Positions 1-10,507 of a DNA stretch of 64,000 nt are shown piece by piece. The number at the start of each line of letters is the position of its first letter. Position 1 is the first letter of the stretch. Under the pieces are notes generated by a model. It was not told the DNA's origin and made no database searches. It saw only the letters and a list, made by a program, of their open reading frames with translations. Origin of the DNA: Sthenelais limicola (Eukaryota > Annelida > Polychaeta > Phyllodocida > Sigalionidae); the NCBI GenBank assembly GCA_942159475.1, contig OW804102.1:25481873-25545872 (forward strand), in the 5' to 3' direction. Both the position numbers and the translations under genes were made by a program.

Positions 1-117
1 TATGTCTTTCTTTCAGGATGTTGTTTGTATACTTATATAGGCCTACTAGCTACTAGAAAGTTTTCCCTAGTTTTACAATGACATTCAGCACCCATAATTC
101 CATGCAAATCAAGGTTC

Positions 118-477
118 AATAGGGGATTTGCATAGCCACCATTTTGATTTCTGATTTGCATGGCATTATGGGACTAGTGGTACAGTATAAAATCTAAAGA
201 CATCATGCTATGTTCACCATGAGATATTTATCAATGTTCTTATGTCAATGTCTATGTATTATACATGTTTTCATAACAAAAGCCTTCATTTTCCCCCATC
301 ATGCCTTTAGTTTTCATAGTTCATTTATACAAGCTACGATATTAGCGACAGCATTCTTGCAATTTTCAATAGAAATGTCCCCTAATATTTGATTGCTAGA
401 TTTCAAGCGAATCCATCCCAGGGTTCACTATAAGACACATGCGCAGTGGAACATGCAAATCCCCTATATGACGGACA
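118..477 (-). mobile_element. Family B inverted-repeat MITE, copy 1
   Basis: Non-autonomous element with terminal inverted repeats: it opens ATAGGGGATTTGCAT and closes with the reverse complement. No coding capacity. Interior blocks recur at 10.5, 16.1, 18.2, 27.6, 37.4 and 58.9 kb, mostly on the other strand. Each TIR contains the octamer ATTTGCAT. The flanks read AT on both sides, so the target duplication is 2 bp (AT or TA), but this cannot be separated from the palindromic end. Confidence 0.8.
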
Positions 478-604
478 TGCAACTCCCCTATTATTTGACC
501 TCGCAATGCACCCAGAGCTTCCCTGCGCACTGTGACCATTTCCATATACTACTTACTACCTTATTCTAGTTACGGTAGTCTAGTAAGTAGTATAACTAAA
601 TGTT

Positions 605-989
605 TCATTGCCCCAGGGTGACTCACAAGTCGCAAAAAGCGATATCTTTCAAATGTTTTGTTTTCACAGGAACCCTCTGTCGGAATATTTTCATTCTTGA
701 TAGGTTTATCGCTGGTAGTAACATGAATAGATGTACCAAATTTCAGGATTGTGTATTAAAGGTATTTATCCATATATGAGGTTATCCTAAGGTGTATAAC
801 ACTAGTGATCGACCATCAAGAAATATCGCTAACTTTTTATTCATGCATAAAAAATACATAAATCCTTATATGTCCCTAATGTTTACTATCATTTGAATCC
901 GCTTGATTTCCTCTTTTCAAATATGATGAAATCACAAAATCCACTGTTTGCGACTTGTGACTCATGTTCCTGAAACGCATCACAAATGG
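605..989 (+). mobile_element. Family D inverted-repeat MITE, copy 1
   Basis: Element of about 385 bp. The left arm reads GTGACTCACAAGTCGC and the right arm GCGACTTGTGACTCATG, followed by a CTGAAACRCATCACA end. Full-length relatives lie at 14.7, 21.3 and 51.9 kb and partial ones at 30.4 and 60.5 kb. There is no ORF. The TIR contains an AP-1-like TGAGTCA in most copies. Orientation is defined by the interior CTTTTCAAATATGATG block near the right end. Confidence 0.75.
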
Positions 990-1079
990 TTAGGTTGCCT
1001 TATATAACTTTATTTATGGCTTAAATACATTTCCTTATTTAACTCTGGAAAAGCTATCACTAAGTAGAGAACTCACTCG

Positions 1080-1210
1080 ACCCTTTCTTCTCTCCCTCAA
1101 ACCCTTATCTCTTTGCCCTCCCCCTCTCCCTCTCTTTCTCCACCTTCCTGTCTCTCTGCCCTCTCTAACCCCCTCGTCTGTTCTCTCCCTCCCTCTCTCT
1201 CTCTCCTGTC
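1080..1210. repeat. CT-rich simple sequence
   Basis: Almost pure pyrimidine on the + strand, with short TCTC and CCCT runs. Nothing in it looks coding. It is the first of many purine/pyrimidine-asymmetric tracts in the window. Confidence 0.85.
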
Positions 1211-1514
1211 TCCCGGGGCAAAATAGACCTCCACCCGACTATCTAGGTCAGGCGCCCTGGAGGAAGGAGTGTAGAGTAGGTATCTTTGGTATATAGGCTG
1301 CAGAAGCCAGCAGATGTTACTCTATGTATCACTAAGGCTACCGATTATTAATTAGCTGTTTTCCAACATTCTGTCAAATTAATGCAGCATGAGTTTTGAA
1401 AGATATAAGTGTAATAGGAAGAATATATATAATCTGTACCTGGATAAATGAATGAATGTTGGGAAAATCTTCCATAATAAATGTCAACCTTAATTCCATT
1501 GCCATTTTTCAAGG

Positions 1515-2032
1515 TGTCGCCCCCTTCCCCCGTGACGATCTCTCCTTTACTCCTCTTCCCTCCCCCTCCTTCTCCTCCATCATCTCTTCCCTCTCCATTC
1601 GTCCTCCTCTTCCTCATACCCTTCCTCCCTTTCTACCCCTTCTCTACCTCCGCCTCATCCTATTCCACCACCACCCCCGTTCTCCTTATTTTCCTCCCCT
1701 CCTTCTCCGTCATCTCCTCCTGCACTAACACGTCCCGTTCCTCCTACTCTTCTTCCACTACTCCCTCATCTTCTCTACCTTCTTTCCCCTTCGCCACCTC
1801 TCCTTCTCTACGTTCTTCTAGCTCTCCTCCTTCACCAGCCCCACCTTTTCCTTCTTCCGCCTCCACTGTCCCACACTTCTCTACCTCCTCTGCCACCCCG
1901 TCCTACACCTCCTCCTCTTTCTCCTCCACGACACCATCCTCATCTTCGTACATCCATTCTTCCTTCGCTTTGTTCTCCTCCAACACCCCTCCTTCTCAAC
2001 CTCCTCTCCTTTCAACCTCCTCTCCTTTCTCC
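1515..2032. repeat. Pyrimidine-rich low-complexity tract
   Basis: Degenerate CCTYCTYC-rich sequence leading into the ordered 42-bp array. A long frame (1481-2686) crosses both. Its predicted product is Ser/Pro/Leu-rich low complexity and I do not regard it as a gene. Confidence 0.85.
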
Positions 2033-2565
2033 TCTATACCAACTCGTCCTCCTTCTCCACCTCCTCCCCTTTCCCCTCTACCAACCCGTCCTCCTTCTCC
2101 ACCTCCTCCCCTTTCCCCTCTACCAACCCGTCCTCCTTCTCCACCTCCTCCCCTTTCTCCTCTAACAACCCGTCCTCCTTCTCCACCTCCTCCCCTTTCT
2201 CCTCGACCAACCCGTCCTCCTCATTCTCCACCTCCTCCCCTTTCTCCTCTACCAACCCGTCCTCTTTCTCCACCTGCTCCCTTTTCTCCCGTTCTCCTTC
2301 TCTACCTGGTCCCCTTTCTCCTCTACCAACCCGTCCTCCTTCTCCCCACTCCTCCCCTTTCTCCTCTACCAACCCGTCCTCCTTCTCCCCACTCCTCCCC
2401 TTTCTCCTCTATACCAACCCGTCCTCTTCCTCCACCTCCTCCCCTTTCTCCTCTACCAACCCATCCTCCTCATTCTCCACCTCCTCTCCTTTCTCCTCAA
2501 CCAACCCGTCCCTCTTCTTTACCTCCTCCCCTTCTCCTCTACCAACCTGTCCCCATTCTCTACTG
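2033..2565. repeat. 42-bp pyrimidine minisatellite
   Basis: Tandem units anchored on CTACCAACCCGTCCTCCTTC. Adjacent anchors at 2079 and 2121 give a 42-bp period. About 12 units, degrading toward the right. Because 42 is a multiple of three, every frame that lacks a stop stays open across the array, which explains the Pro/Ser-rich translation. Confidence 0.9.
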
Positions 2566-2649
2566 CCTTCTCCCACCGGCACCCACCACAACTACCTCTC
2601 CTCTACTACCACAACTTTGTCCCCTTCCTCTTCCCAATTCATTTCTCCA

Positions 2650-2742
2650 TGACATGTTTTCTATAGATTTTACACTGTACCATTAGTCCCATAATTCCAT
2701 GCGAATCAAGATTCAACATGGAGGCTATGCAAATCCACTATT
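2650..2742 (+). mobile_element. Family B, 3' fragment
   Basis: Only the right end of a B element remains: the GACATGTTTTCTATAGATTT block, then CCATGCGAATC, then GGCTATGCAAATCC. The left 250 bp is absent, replaced by the pyrimidine array, so the copy was truncated by or before array expansion. Confidence 0.75.
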
Positions 2743-2799
2743 CATTACTTCTCTTCCACTTTTGTGCCCTCTGGCAACAACTTATCCTCCCCCTTCCCC

Positions 2800-3688
2800 C
2801 ATCCCCCCGCCCCTCTGTCTTTACCCCCTCCACCCCCTCCTCTTTCAGCCCCACCGTCCCTCTGTCTTTACCCCCTCCACCCCCTCCTCTTTCAGCCCCA
2901 CCGTCCCTCTGTCTTTACCCCCTCCACCCCCTCCTCTTTCAGCCCCACCGTCCCTCTGTCTTTACCCCCTCTAACCCCTTCTCTTTCAGCCCCACCGTCC
3001 CTCTGTCTTTACCCCCTTCACCCCCTCCTCCCCCATCCCCCCGTCCCTCTGTCTTTACCCCCTCCACCTTCAGCTCCACCGTCCCTCTGTCTTTACCCCC
3101 TCCAACCCCCTCCTCTTTCAGCCCCACCGTCCCTCTGTCTTTACCCCCTCCACCCCCTCCTCTTTCAGCTCCACCGTCCCTCTGTCTTTACCCCCTCCAA
3201 CCCCTCCTCTTTCAGCCCCACCGTCCCTCTGTCTTTACCCCCTCCACCCCCTCCTCTTTCAGCTCCACCGTCCCTCTGTCTTTACCCCCTCCAACCCCCT
3301 CCTCTTTCAGCCCCACCGTCCCTCTGTCTTTACCCCCTCCACCCCCTCCTCTTTCAGCTCCACCGTCCCTCTGTCTTTACCCCCTCCACCCCCTCCTCTT
3401 TCAGCCCCACCGTCCCTCTGTCTTTACCCCCTCCAACCCCCTCCTCTTTCAGCCCCACCGTCCCTCTGTCTTTACCCCCTCCACCTTCAGCTCCACCGTC
3501 CCTCTGTCTTTACCCCCTCCACCCCCTCCTCTTTCCGCCCCACCGTCCCTCTGTCTTTACCCCCTCTAACCCCTCCTCTTTCAGCCCCACCGTCCCTCTG
3601 TCTTTACCCCCTCTAACCCCTCCTCTTTCAGCCCCACCGTCCCTCTGTCTTTACCCCCTCCACCCCCTCCCCTTTCAGTCCCACCGTC
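2800..3688. repeat. 47-bp pyrimidine minisatellite with CTTTCAG units
   Basis: About 18-19 units. The anchor CCACCGTCCCTCTGTC at 2851 and 2898 gives a 47-bp period, and some units are shortened by about 12-16 bp. Since 47 is not a multiple of three, the array reads open in several frames with rotating peptides (CLYPLHPLLFQPHRPS, FTPSTPSSFSPTVPLS). Most units have a long polypyrimidine run ending CTTTCAG, which is the shape of a 3' splice site. Confidence 0.92.
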
Positions 3689-3900
3689 CGGGCCGGCCAC
3701 CGGCTGGGTACACCCAGGGACGGCTGGAGACAGCCTAGTGAAAGCCTAGAGAAAGGCCCCTCATTTCTCCATTTCACCACCCGGCCACAAGAGCCAATCA
3801 CATTTAACAGGCAATGAGCGCTATTGGGGCCCAAGCCGCATGGGCGTACGTGTGGACGGGCGCGAAGGACGGTCTACCAGGCACCAAACACTACAGTGTG
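3689..3900. promoter_or_regulatory. CpG-rich segment with paired CCAAT boxes
   Basis: Unlike its surroundings this stretch is GC- and CpG-rich. It holds a forward CCAAT (3794-3798, GAGCCAATCAC) and a reverse one (ATTGG, 3823-3827) about 29 bp apart, then a CpG-dense run around 3840-3875. It could be a small promoter or CpG island, but no ORF or donor site follows that I can support. Confidence 0.3.
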
Positions 3901-4079
3901 TTCCTATAACTTGATACATGCAGGCTTTAGTATTATTGTTATCATGATAAGAAATTAATTTTCATCGCTGCCATACGTGAAGTATACATTATGCATAGAT
4001 GACTCGTTAACGTGAGTGACATAGAAAAGGAGAGATAGAGTGAGGGAGATCTAGAGACGGATAAATTGAGAAAAGGTGA

Positions 4080-4164
4080 TTTGATTTTGTAAATATTTGA
4101 TTCGGGACAAATAGACATTTCTATGCATCAAGCATAAATATTCACAGAATAGCCTGAATGTCCA
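4080..4164 (+). repeat. Family K dispersed repeat
   Basis: Block of about 85 bp with TATTTGATTCGGGACAAATA, CATTTCTATGCAT and a terminal CAGAATAGCCTGAAT. Related copies are at 11288 (inverted), 11718, 39432 and 62219. Ends contain ATTCAGG and CCTGAAT, so it is partly fold-back. Confidence 0.6.
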
Positions 4165-4189
4165 GGTGATGAGTAAGACAGACGGGTGC

Positions 4190-4275
4190 AGTGAGAGAGA
4201 GAGAGAGAGAAAGGAGAGAGAAAGGGAAGGACAGAGAAAGCGAAAGAGAGAGTGAGAGATATGGGTAGATAATAG
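4190..4275. repeat. GA-rich microsatellite
   Basis: GAGAGA runs interspersed with AAAG and GGA; purine strand is +. The flanking 4020-4350 is also purine-rich. Confidence 0.85.
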
Positions 4276-4581
4276 TAGAAGTAAGATTGAGGTAGAGACT
4301 GGGGACTCAGATAGACAGCGAAGGGCGGGACATATATTATATAAAGTTTTATAGAAGAAGGGCCTTGTGTGGGTGGTTGGTAGGGGGGGGAGCAGATAGA
4401 AGCAATAGCGGGGAGGGAGGGAGATTACAGAGTAAGAGCCAAGCAGCTAGGCAACACGAGGCGGATGAATATGCCCAAATGAAGGTGGCGTGGCACTATA
4501 TTATATATAGCGTCCTATTCGTCCTAACCCTCCGCCATTCAAAGTAATTCTAGTCATTTATACCCCAGGTGAACACATGAT

Positions 4582-4816
4582 GGGTGAGATCGTCAGAAAA
4601 AGTACAATTCACCATCACCAACCTTCTCAAATAACCCAAATTTCAGATGTAAATAAAGTTCAAATTACAGTTCAACCTAACCAAACCGATTGCTAGAATC
4701 AATGCAATGCCGAAAATACTCGAATTGACCTAGTATTAGCTAAATTGCAGCCTAATCTAGCAGAATTTACTAAATGTTTATGGCTGCTAATTGTACATCT
4801 TCTGAAAATCTGACCC
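4582..4816 (-). mobile_element. Family A MITE, copy 1
   Basis: Ends GGGTGAGATCGTCAG and CTGAAAATCTGACCC. The interior runs CACCAACCTTCTCAAATAACCC through to TTTACTAAATG, which defines the minus orientation used here for family A. No ORF. The 4-bp flanks (TGAT and ACAT) do not match in this copy. Confidence 0.8.
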
Positions 4817-4879
4817 ACATGTGGGAGGGAGGGAGGGAGGGGGGGAGGATATATGTGCCATTTATCAAGAAGAAAGGGC

Positions 4880-5020
4880 TTATAATATCAGTTCTCCACC
4901 TTTTCCCTCCTCCTCCTATACCTCTTCTCTCTTCACACTCCCCTCTTCCTATTCTACCACTTTCTATCCTTCATCTCCTCCTCCTTCTCCTCTTCTTCCA
5001 CCTATAGTTTCTCCTATCTA
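4880..5020. repeat. CT-rich tract
   Basis: CCTCCTCCTAT and CTTCTCC runs; pyrimidines on +. Low complexity, no regular unit. Confidence 0.8.
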
Positions 5021-5214
5021 AAGTCGCTCAGTATCATCTATCTTTTCTATTCTTCCTCCCCTAACTGCTCTTGGTGGAGAAGCTCACAGAAAATGGGGCA
5101 GCTCCAGCAAGCCGGAACCAATAAAAAACCTAATATAAGCCGGCCGCCCTAAAGGTCAAGCCTGACATTGGCCGGGGTGGAATTATGACAAGCTGAGGAA
5201 GTAGATGGGTGAGG

Positions 5215-6612
5215 GCGGACGGTGGGGGAAACACTGCCTAGAGCTTGGGGGGGGGGCCGAGATAGAGGGTGGGGGTGGAGGAAGGTAGGGAAAACACTGC
5301 CTAGAGCTGGGGGGAGATAGAGGGTGGGGGTGGAGGAAGGTAGGGAAAACACTGCCTAGAGCTGGGGGGAGATAGAGGGTGAGGGTGGAGGAAGGTAGGG
5401 AAAACACTGCCTAGAGCTGGGGGGGGAGATAGAGGGTGGGGGTGGAGGAAGGTAGGGAAAACACTGCCTAGAGCTGGGGGGGGAGATAAAGGGTGGGGGT
5501 GGAGGAAGGTAGGGAAAACACTGCCTAGAGCTGGGGGGGGGGAGATAGAGGGTGGGGGTGGAGGAAGGTAGGGAAAACACTGCCTAGAGCTGGGGGGGAG
5601 AGAGATAGAGGGTGGGGGTGGAGGAAGGTAGGGAAAACACTGCCTAGAGCTGGGGGGGGGGGGAGATAGAGGGTGGGGGTGGAGGAAGGTAGGGAAAACA
5701 CTGCCTAGAGCTGGGGGGGGGGGAGATAGAGGGTGGGGGTGGAGGAAGGTAGGGAAACACTGCCTAGAGCTTGGGGGGAGATAGAGGGTGGGGGTGGAGG
5801 AAGGTAGGGAAAACACTGCCTAGAGCTGGGGGGGGGAGAGATAGAGGGTGGGGGCGGAGGAAGGTAGGGAAAACACTGCCTAGAGCTGGGGGGGAGATAG
5901 AGGGTGGGGGTGGAGGAAGGTAGGGAAAACACTGCCTAGAGCTGGGGGGGGGGAGATAGAGGGTGGGGGTGGAGGAAGGTAGGGAAAACACTGCCTAGAG
6001 CTGGGGGGGGGGGGGGGTAGATAGAGGGTGGGAGTGGAGGAAGGTAGGGAAAACACTGCCTAGAGCTGGGGGGGGTGGAGATAGAGGGTGGGGGTGGAGG
6101 AAGGTAGGGAAAACACTGCCTAGAGCTGGGGGAGAGATAGAGGGTGGGGGTGGAGGAAGGTAGGGAAAACGCTGCCTAGAGCTGGGGGGGGGGGGAGATA
6201 GAGGGTGGGGGTGGAGGAAGGTAGGGAAAACACTGCCTAGAGCTTGGGGGGGAGAGATAGAGGGTGGGGGTGGAGGAAGGTAGGGAAACACTGCCTAGAG
6301 NNNNNNNNNNNNNNNNNNNNNNNNNNNNNNNNNNNNNNNNNNNNNNNNNNNNNNNNNNNNNNNNNNNNNNNNNNNNNNNNNNNNNNNNNNNNNNNNNNNN
6401 NNNNNNNNNNNNNNNNNNNNNNNNNNNNNNNNNNNNNNNNNNNNNNNNNNNNNNNNNNNNNNNNNNNNNNNNNNNNNNNNNNNNNNNNNNNNNNNNNNNN
6501 GGGAAAACACTGCCTAGAGCTGGGGGGAGAGAGATAGAGGGTGGGGGTGGAGGAAGGTAGGGAAAACACTGCCTAGAGCTGGGGGGGGGGGGGAGAGATA
6601 GAGGGTGGGGGT
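5215..6612. repeat. G-rich 55-62-bp minisatellite
   Basis: At least 21 visible units anchored on ACACTGCCTAGAGCT, with anchors at 5294, 5349, 5404, 5461, 5518 and 5577. Unit length varies because the G run after GAGCT ranges from about 5 to 15. Each unit has a GGGTGGGGGTGGAGG core and a GGTAGGG, so each has four or more G runs and could form a G-quadruplex. The many minus-strand frames (FPYLPPPPPS repeats) are artefacts of this array. Confidence 0.93.
6301..6500. other. Assembly gap (200 N)
   Basis: Exactly 200 undetermined bases inside the G-rich minisatellite. The sequence on both sides is the same repeat, so the gap is probably collapsed or unsequenced array; the round size suggests a nominal length. 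Confidence 0.95.
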
Positions 6613-7155
6613 TAATAGAGTGTGTAGTACAAACCATGTGGTGATGACAACAAGACCACATGACAACTGTACCATTCTGATCTACCACACAACCAGTGTG
6701 TAGTACAACGTCCACCATAGTGTAACGAATATAGGAGAAATAGTGGGAGAAACCGAGGGAGGGATTATAGTATATGCATACCTTGAGAAAGGAGTGGACA
6801 GAGAGACAGGGAGGGGAATGTTCCCAACAAATCTGTTTAAATTGATCCAGCAAAGCTTCAAACGAGAAGAAACAAACTCACCGAAGCCTTCTGGGAGATT
6901 CCAGTTCCTGCATTCTTTACATAGCAACAACTCAACACGGAAGTACACTGCCCCCACTGACATACCCCCCCATCCCTAGCGGTGCTTGGAGGTACTACTG
7001 AGGGTGCAATCAGCGCCATTGAGCGGTCACAATGGGAGGTAGGAGAGGGGTAAGGGACGTTACATGTGTGGGATAAAGTCAGAGCAGGAATTGCTAGTCA
7101 CGAACCGTACCAACAAACGGCTCAGCTATCTCATATTTACCTCATCAGATCCTGG
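6613..7155. other. Unique spacer
   Basis: Mixed-composition sequence with no recognisable gene. It includes two CCACAT/CCACAC-type near-repeats around 6630-6700 (GTGTGTAGTACAA occurs at 6618 and 6695), but no repeat family seen elsewhere here. Confidence 0.5.
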
Positions 7156-7159
7156 CTTC

Positions 7160-7176
7160 TTCTTGCCCTCTGTCTC

Positions 7177-7219
<43 letters not shown>

Positions 7220-7342
7220 GTGTTATATTCCTGTCTGTCTGTCTCTCTCCTCCCCTTCTCTCTCTGTGTTATATTTCTTTCTGCTTCCCTCTCTCCCCTC
7301 CCCTTGTTACTCTGTTAAATTCCTTTCTCCCCCTCTCCCCTC

Positions 7343-7382
<40 letters not shown>

Positions 7383-7635
7383 GTATTCCTTTCTGTCTGT
7401 CTGTCTCTCCCCTCCCCTTTTTTCCCACCCTCTCTCTTACTCTCTCTCCTGTCTGCCCTCCCTCTCTGTCTCTTCCTCTATCCCCTTTGTATGTTTCTTT
7501 TCTTTCTATGTCTGGCTCCCTTTCTGGTTTCTCTACCCCTCTCTTTCTCGCCTTCTTCCCATCTGTTCTGTCTCTCTATCCCCACCTCCGTCTATCTCTG
7601 TCTTTCTTCTCTCTCTCCCTCTCTATCTCCGATTA
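7160..7635. repeat. CT and TCTG microsatellite cluster
   Basis: Two pure (CT)n runs (about 7173-7218 and 7345-7380) within TCTGTCTGTCTC and CCCTCTC sequence. The overlapping frames translate to Ser/Leu runs and are not genes. Confidence 0.92.
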
Positions 7636-7983
7636 GAAATACCACGAGTCTTGATGTGTTGGGGAGTTGCTATGAGTGGGAACAATAGGTTTCACCTGAG
7701 GTAGCTCTAGTAGGAATTTGGTACACACCTGCGGAAGAGAGAAATATACATAGTTTAACAATTATTCAACACAAAGGAGCTTCATGTTAAAGCATCTTTT
7801 TTAGCTAATACGACCAGATTTACACATATTATGACATATAAGACTAAATTTATCAATTATAAATTTATATGAAATAAATTATGAAATTATAAAAAATGAT
7901 TTATACATTTATCAATATTTTGCTGTTATTTGTTTATACAAGAAGGTAAATCCGCCGAGGGAAATGACCATAGAAAGAGATTC

Positions 7984-8090
7984 GGGCGGGTTCTCCAAAC
8001 ACAAATGAGGACGCTTTAGAAGCCCTATAGCAAAAACAACTGGACAAAATCCTCCAAAATTTTGGTGAAACAACTTTTAGATGGATTGGA
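7984..8090 (+). repeat. Family L dispersed repeat, copy 1
   Basis: Contains GCAAAAACAACTGGACAAAA and CCTCCAAAATTTTGG followed by ACTTTTAGATGG. Related copies are at 19554 (+), and at 30263, 31655 and 38253 on the other strand. No clear TIR; perhaps the end of a larger element. Confidence 0.6.
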
Positions 8091-8299
8091 AAAGAATGGA
8101 ACAAAGAGTAGAAAATATTTACTTTTTTACCGGCGGTAGCTGAGAGTGTAGCTTTAAGATAAGTACAAATGTTTTATATACAAAATACCTATTTTAAACA
8201 ACTGTATTTTTACTAACGATAAATGACCGTTAATTATGTATTGATTGGGTGTATAAGTTGATCAAAGCCTTTCCTTTTTATTCATTATACATCCGCTAT

Positions 8300-8430
8300 C
8301 TACCTCCCCCCCCCCCACCTCCCCTTCCTTTCTCCCTATCTCCTCTATTTCTCTCTGACTCCTTTCCCTACTCCCTGTCTCTCTCGCTTCTCTTCACCCC
8401 CCCCCCCCACCTCCCTCTCACCTTCCATTC
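8300..8430. repeat. CT-rich tract with C runs
   Basis: CCTCC and TCTCT sequence with two runs of nine or more C. Low complexity. Confidence 0.8.
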
Positions 8431-8470
8431 CTCTATCAACTGGCCGTCCAACTTTCTGCCACACATACAC

Positions 8471-8707
8471 GGGTCAGACTTTCAAAATATGTACAATCGG
8501 CAGTTCTACACATTCAGTAAACTCTGCTAAATTTGGCTGGTCAATAGACAATACTAGGTAAATTCGAGTATATATTCGGTATTGCATTGATTCTAGCAAT
8601 CTGTTTGGCTAGGTTGAACTGTATTTTGAACTTTATTTTCGTCTGAAATTTGGGTTATTTGAGAGGATTGGTGAAGGCGAATTGTACATTTTCTGGCGAT
8701 TTCATCC
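8471..8707 (+). mobile_element. Family A MITE, copy 2
   Basis: Starts GGGTCAGACTTTCAA, ends TTCTGGCGATTTCATCC. The interior order is GTAAACTCTGCTAAATT through TTATTTGAGAGGATTGG, the plus orientation. It is flanked by ACAC on both sides (8467-8470 and 8708-8711), a 4-bp target duplication. Confidence 0.85.
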
Positions 8708-8884
8708 ACACACTCTCTCCCCCTCACTTCTTTCCTCATCCTCCAGCACCGTTTCACACACACCTCAGCCCCCCCCCCCATCCCCCCCCGTCCCCTTCCA
8801 CCCCAGTATTCCCCACACGTAGCCGACGTTGCACACAATCAACACAAACGAATTCCAAATGACAGCAACTCCAATTACATCGGC

Positions 8885-8990
8885 GCCGGAAAGAAATGGC
8901 CGAAGAAACGGAAGTGATGTCATAAATGGGAGCATGCGCACGTTGCGCATATTGGGTAGGAAGTGGAAATAGTGGTACCCGGGTACCAGG
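8885..8990. promoter_or_regulatory. Promoter-like cluster: ETS, CRE-like and NRF1-like sites
   Basis: A short CpG-rich island in AT-rich DNA. It has CGGAAGTG (8909-8916, ETS type) overlapping TGATGTCAT (8915-8923, CRE-like), then TGCGCA at 8935 and 8944 within GCATGCGCACGTTGCGCAT, which resembles an NRF1 site, and a 14-bp perfect palindrome GGTACCCGGGTACC (8974-8987). This mix is typical of TATA-less housekeeping promoters. No adjoining ORF is visible. Confidence 0.35.
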
Positions 8991-9137
8991 ATGGGTGTAC
9001 GTGCGAGTGTCTATTCTTAGAAATGTCTCCTGGCACCCCGTCTGGTCTTTTTTCTTTGAGCTGCATGTACATGTATGTGTAGTTACACAGAGCGTAGGCG
9101 GTTAATTGGGGGGCGATTCACCCTGAAAATCCATTAA

Positions 9138-9336
9138 AAGGTGGTCTCCACTGGCTGCGGTAAGCTTTGCGGTAAGCCTTGCGATGGTGCTGTGATGGTG
9201 AGAAGTGGCGAGGTCCTGCCTACATGGCCAGTGATGCATGTAGGCAGGACCTCGTCATTCCTCTCCACCTACAGAACCAGCACAACACCATCGCAAGGCT
9301 TATCGCAGAGCTTGCCGCAGCCAGTGGAGACCACCC
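9138..9336. mobile_element. Fold-back MITE with TTAA duplication (family G)
   Basis: Near-complete palindrome of 199 bp. Left arm GGTGGTCTCCACTGGCTGCG, right arm its complement ending GGAGACCACCC. The arms meet around GTAGGCAGGACCTCG. It is flanked by TTAA on both sides (9134-9137 and 9337-9340), as in piggyBac and Kolobok elements. The open frame running through it is a by-product. Confidence 0.8.
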
Positions 9337-9340
9337 TTAA

Positions 9341-10070
9341 AATCAAGATGTTGTTGAACCCCAAAACATTGTATTGGGGTCTAATGTTTCAGACTTTATT
9401 CGCACTTCATCAAGGATGTTTGGTCAAGGTGGTTTCTTCAGAAATGTTTCTTGTAATTAGTTTTTAAACAAAAAACAAAATACTTCCATCTCTCTTGTCA
9501 TTCAGTTAGACCCTCATGTGGATGACAATATTCAGTTTATTTTTTATATATATGTGGCTACATACTTGTAAGTCAGATTTGAAATGAAGCCATGACAGCA
9601 TGCACAGTAACATACATGCCCAGTGGCACATACAACCCCCCTATTGTCCTCCTCTTTCACTTCACGAACCCCCTTTTCCACAACCCCCCACCCCACCCCC
9701 ACCCCAGTAGGTAGCTAGATCCGCTAGTTGGTATTACACACTGGGGTGACGGGTGTGTAGGGAGAGATAAGTAAGAAGAAGATGACAGTGATTCAATTTA
9801 CAAATGGCGGGAATCTGTGCAAATGTCGTCTGCCGAGGGTAGCCACAAACATATCAAAGATAGACTGAATAAAGTAAGTAATATTCCTTTATACATTAGT
9901 AATATTCCTCACTTCACAAGGAGTTTTTCGAGCAATCTCACTTAAAATATCAGCCCAAAATATTTTCAACTTCAGATGAAAGAGAATAAATGTAAAAGGA
10001 GAAGGGCCTCGGGTGCTACGGATTCCATATCAAAGACAAAGGACATGTTTGGTTAATATTATATACATAT
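9341..10070. other. Unique spacer
   Basis: No ORF or RNA gene recognised. A CAAATGTCGTCTGCCGAGG motif at about 9818-9836 recurs in the small array at 22.56-22.67 kb. A C-rich patch lies at 9665-9705. Confidence 0.45.
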
Positions 10071-10305
10071 GAGTCAGAACATCAGAAAAATGTACGATCG
10101 GCAGCTCTACACATTGTATAAATTACGCTAAATAATGCCAAAAAATGATAAATACTAGGAATATCTAGTCACATTTGGTATTGGGTTGATGCTAGAAACA
10201 TGTTTGGCGATGTTGAACTGTATTTTAACCACATGTCTGTCTTACATTTGGGTTATTTGAGAGGATTGGTGAAGGCCAATTGTACATTTTCTGGCGATCT
10301 AACCC
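10071..10305 (+). mobile_element. Family A MITE, copy 3
   Basis: Starts GAGTCAGAACATCAG (one change from GGGTCAG), ends CTGGCGATCTAACCC. The interior matches the plus orientation. Flanks ATAT and GTAT are compatible with a decayed 4-bp duplication. Confidence 0.8.
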
Positions 10306-10507
10306 GTATTTATTGACACACCGTTGATGTGTGACAGTGTATAGGTTCTTTTAATAACTATATTTTATACCTGTTGTTTGGGAACAAACGAATGTTTTTT
10401 TTGTTTTGTCAGCAAAATAATATGTTGCATGAATACAATGGGATGTCGGCGCGAGAGACGCTTGTACAGGAGACGTAAAACATACGCCCAGTATTCAAAT
10501 TATACAT

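Noticed and set aside
1481..2686. 401-codon Ser/Pro-rich frame
   Set aside because: It is the translation of a pyrimidine tract and a 42-bp minisatellite; no domain and no start context.
2718..3738. Two overlapping long frames (283 and 324 codons) rich in Pro and Leu
   Set aside because: The 47-bp repeat reads open in more than one frame with rotated peptides, which is incompatible with selection on one protein.
5149..6853. Many minus-strand FPYLPPPPPS frames, some crossing the N gap
   Set aside because: Products of the G-rich minisatellite; the gap residues are undetermined.
9141..9467. 108-codon frame
   Set aside because: Most of it lies in the TTAA-flanked fold-back element; the peptide reflects the palindrome.
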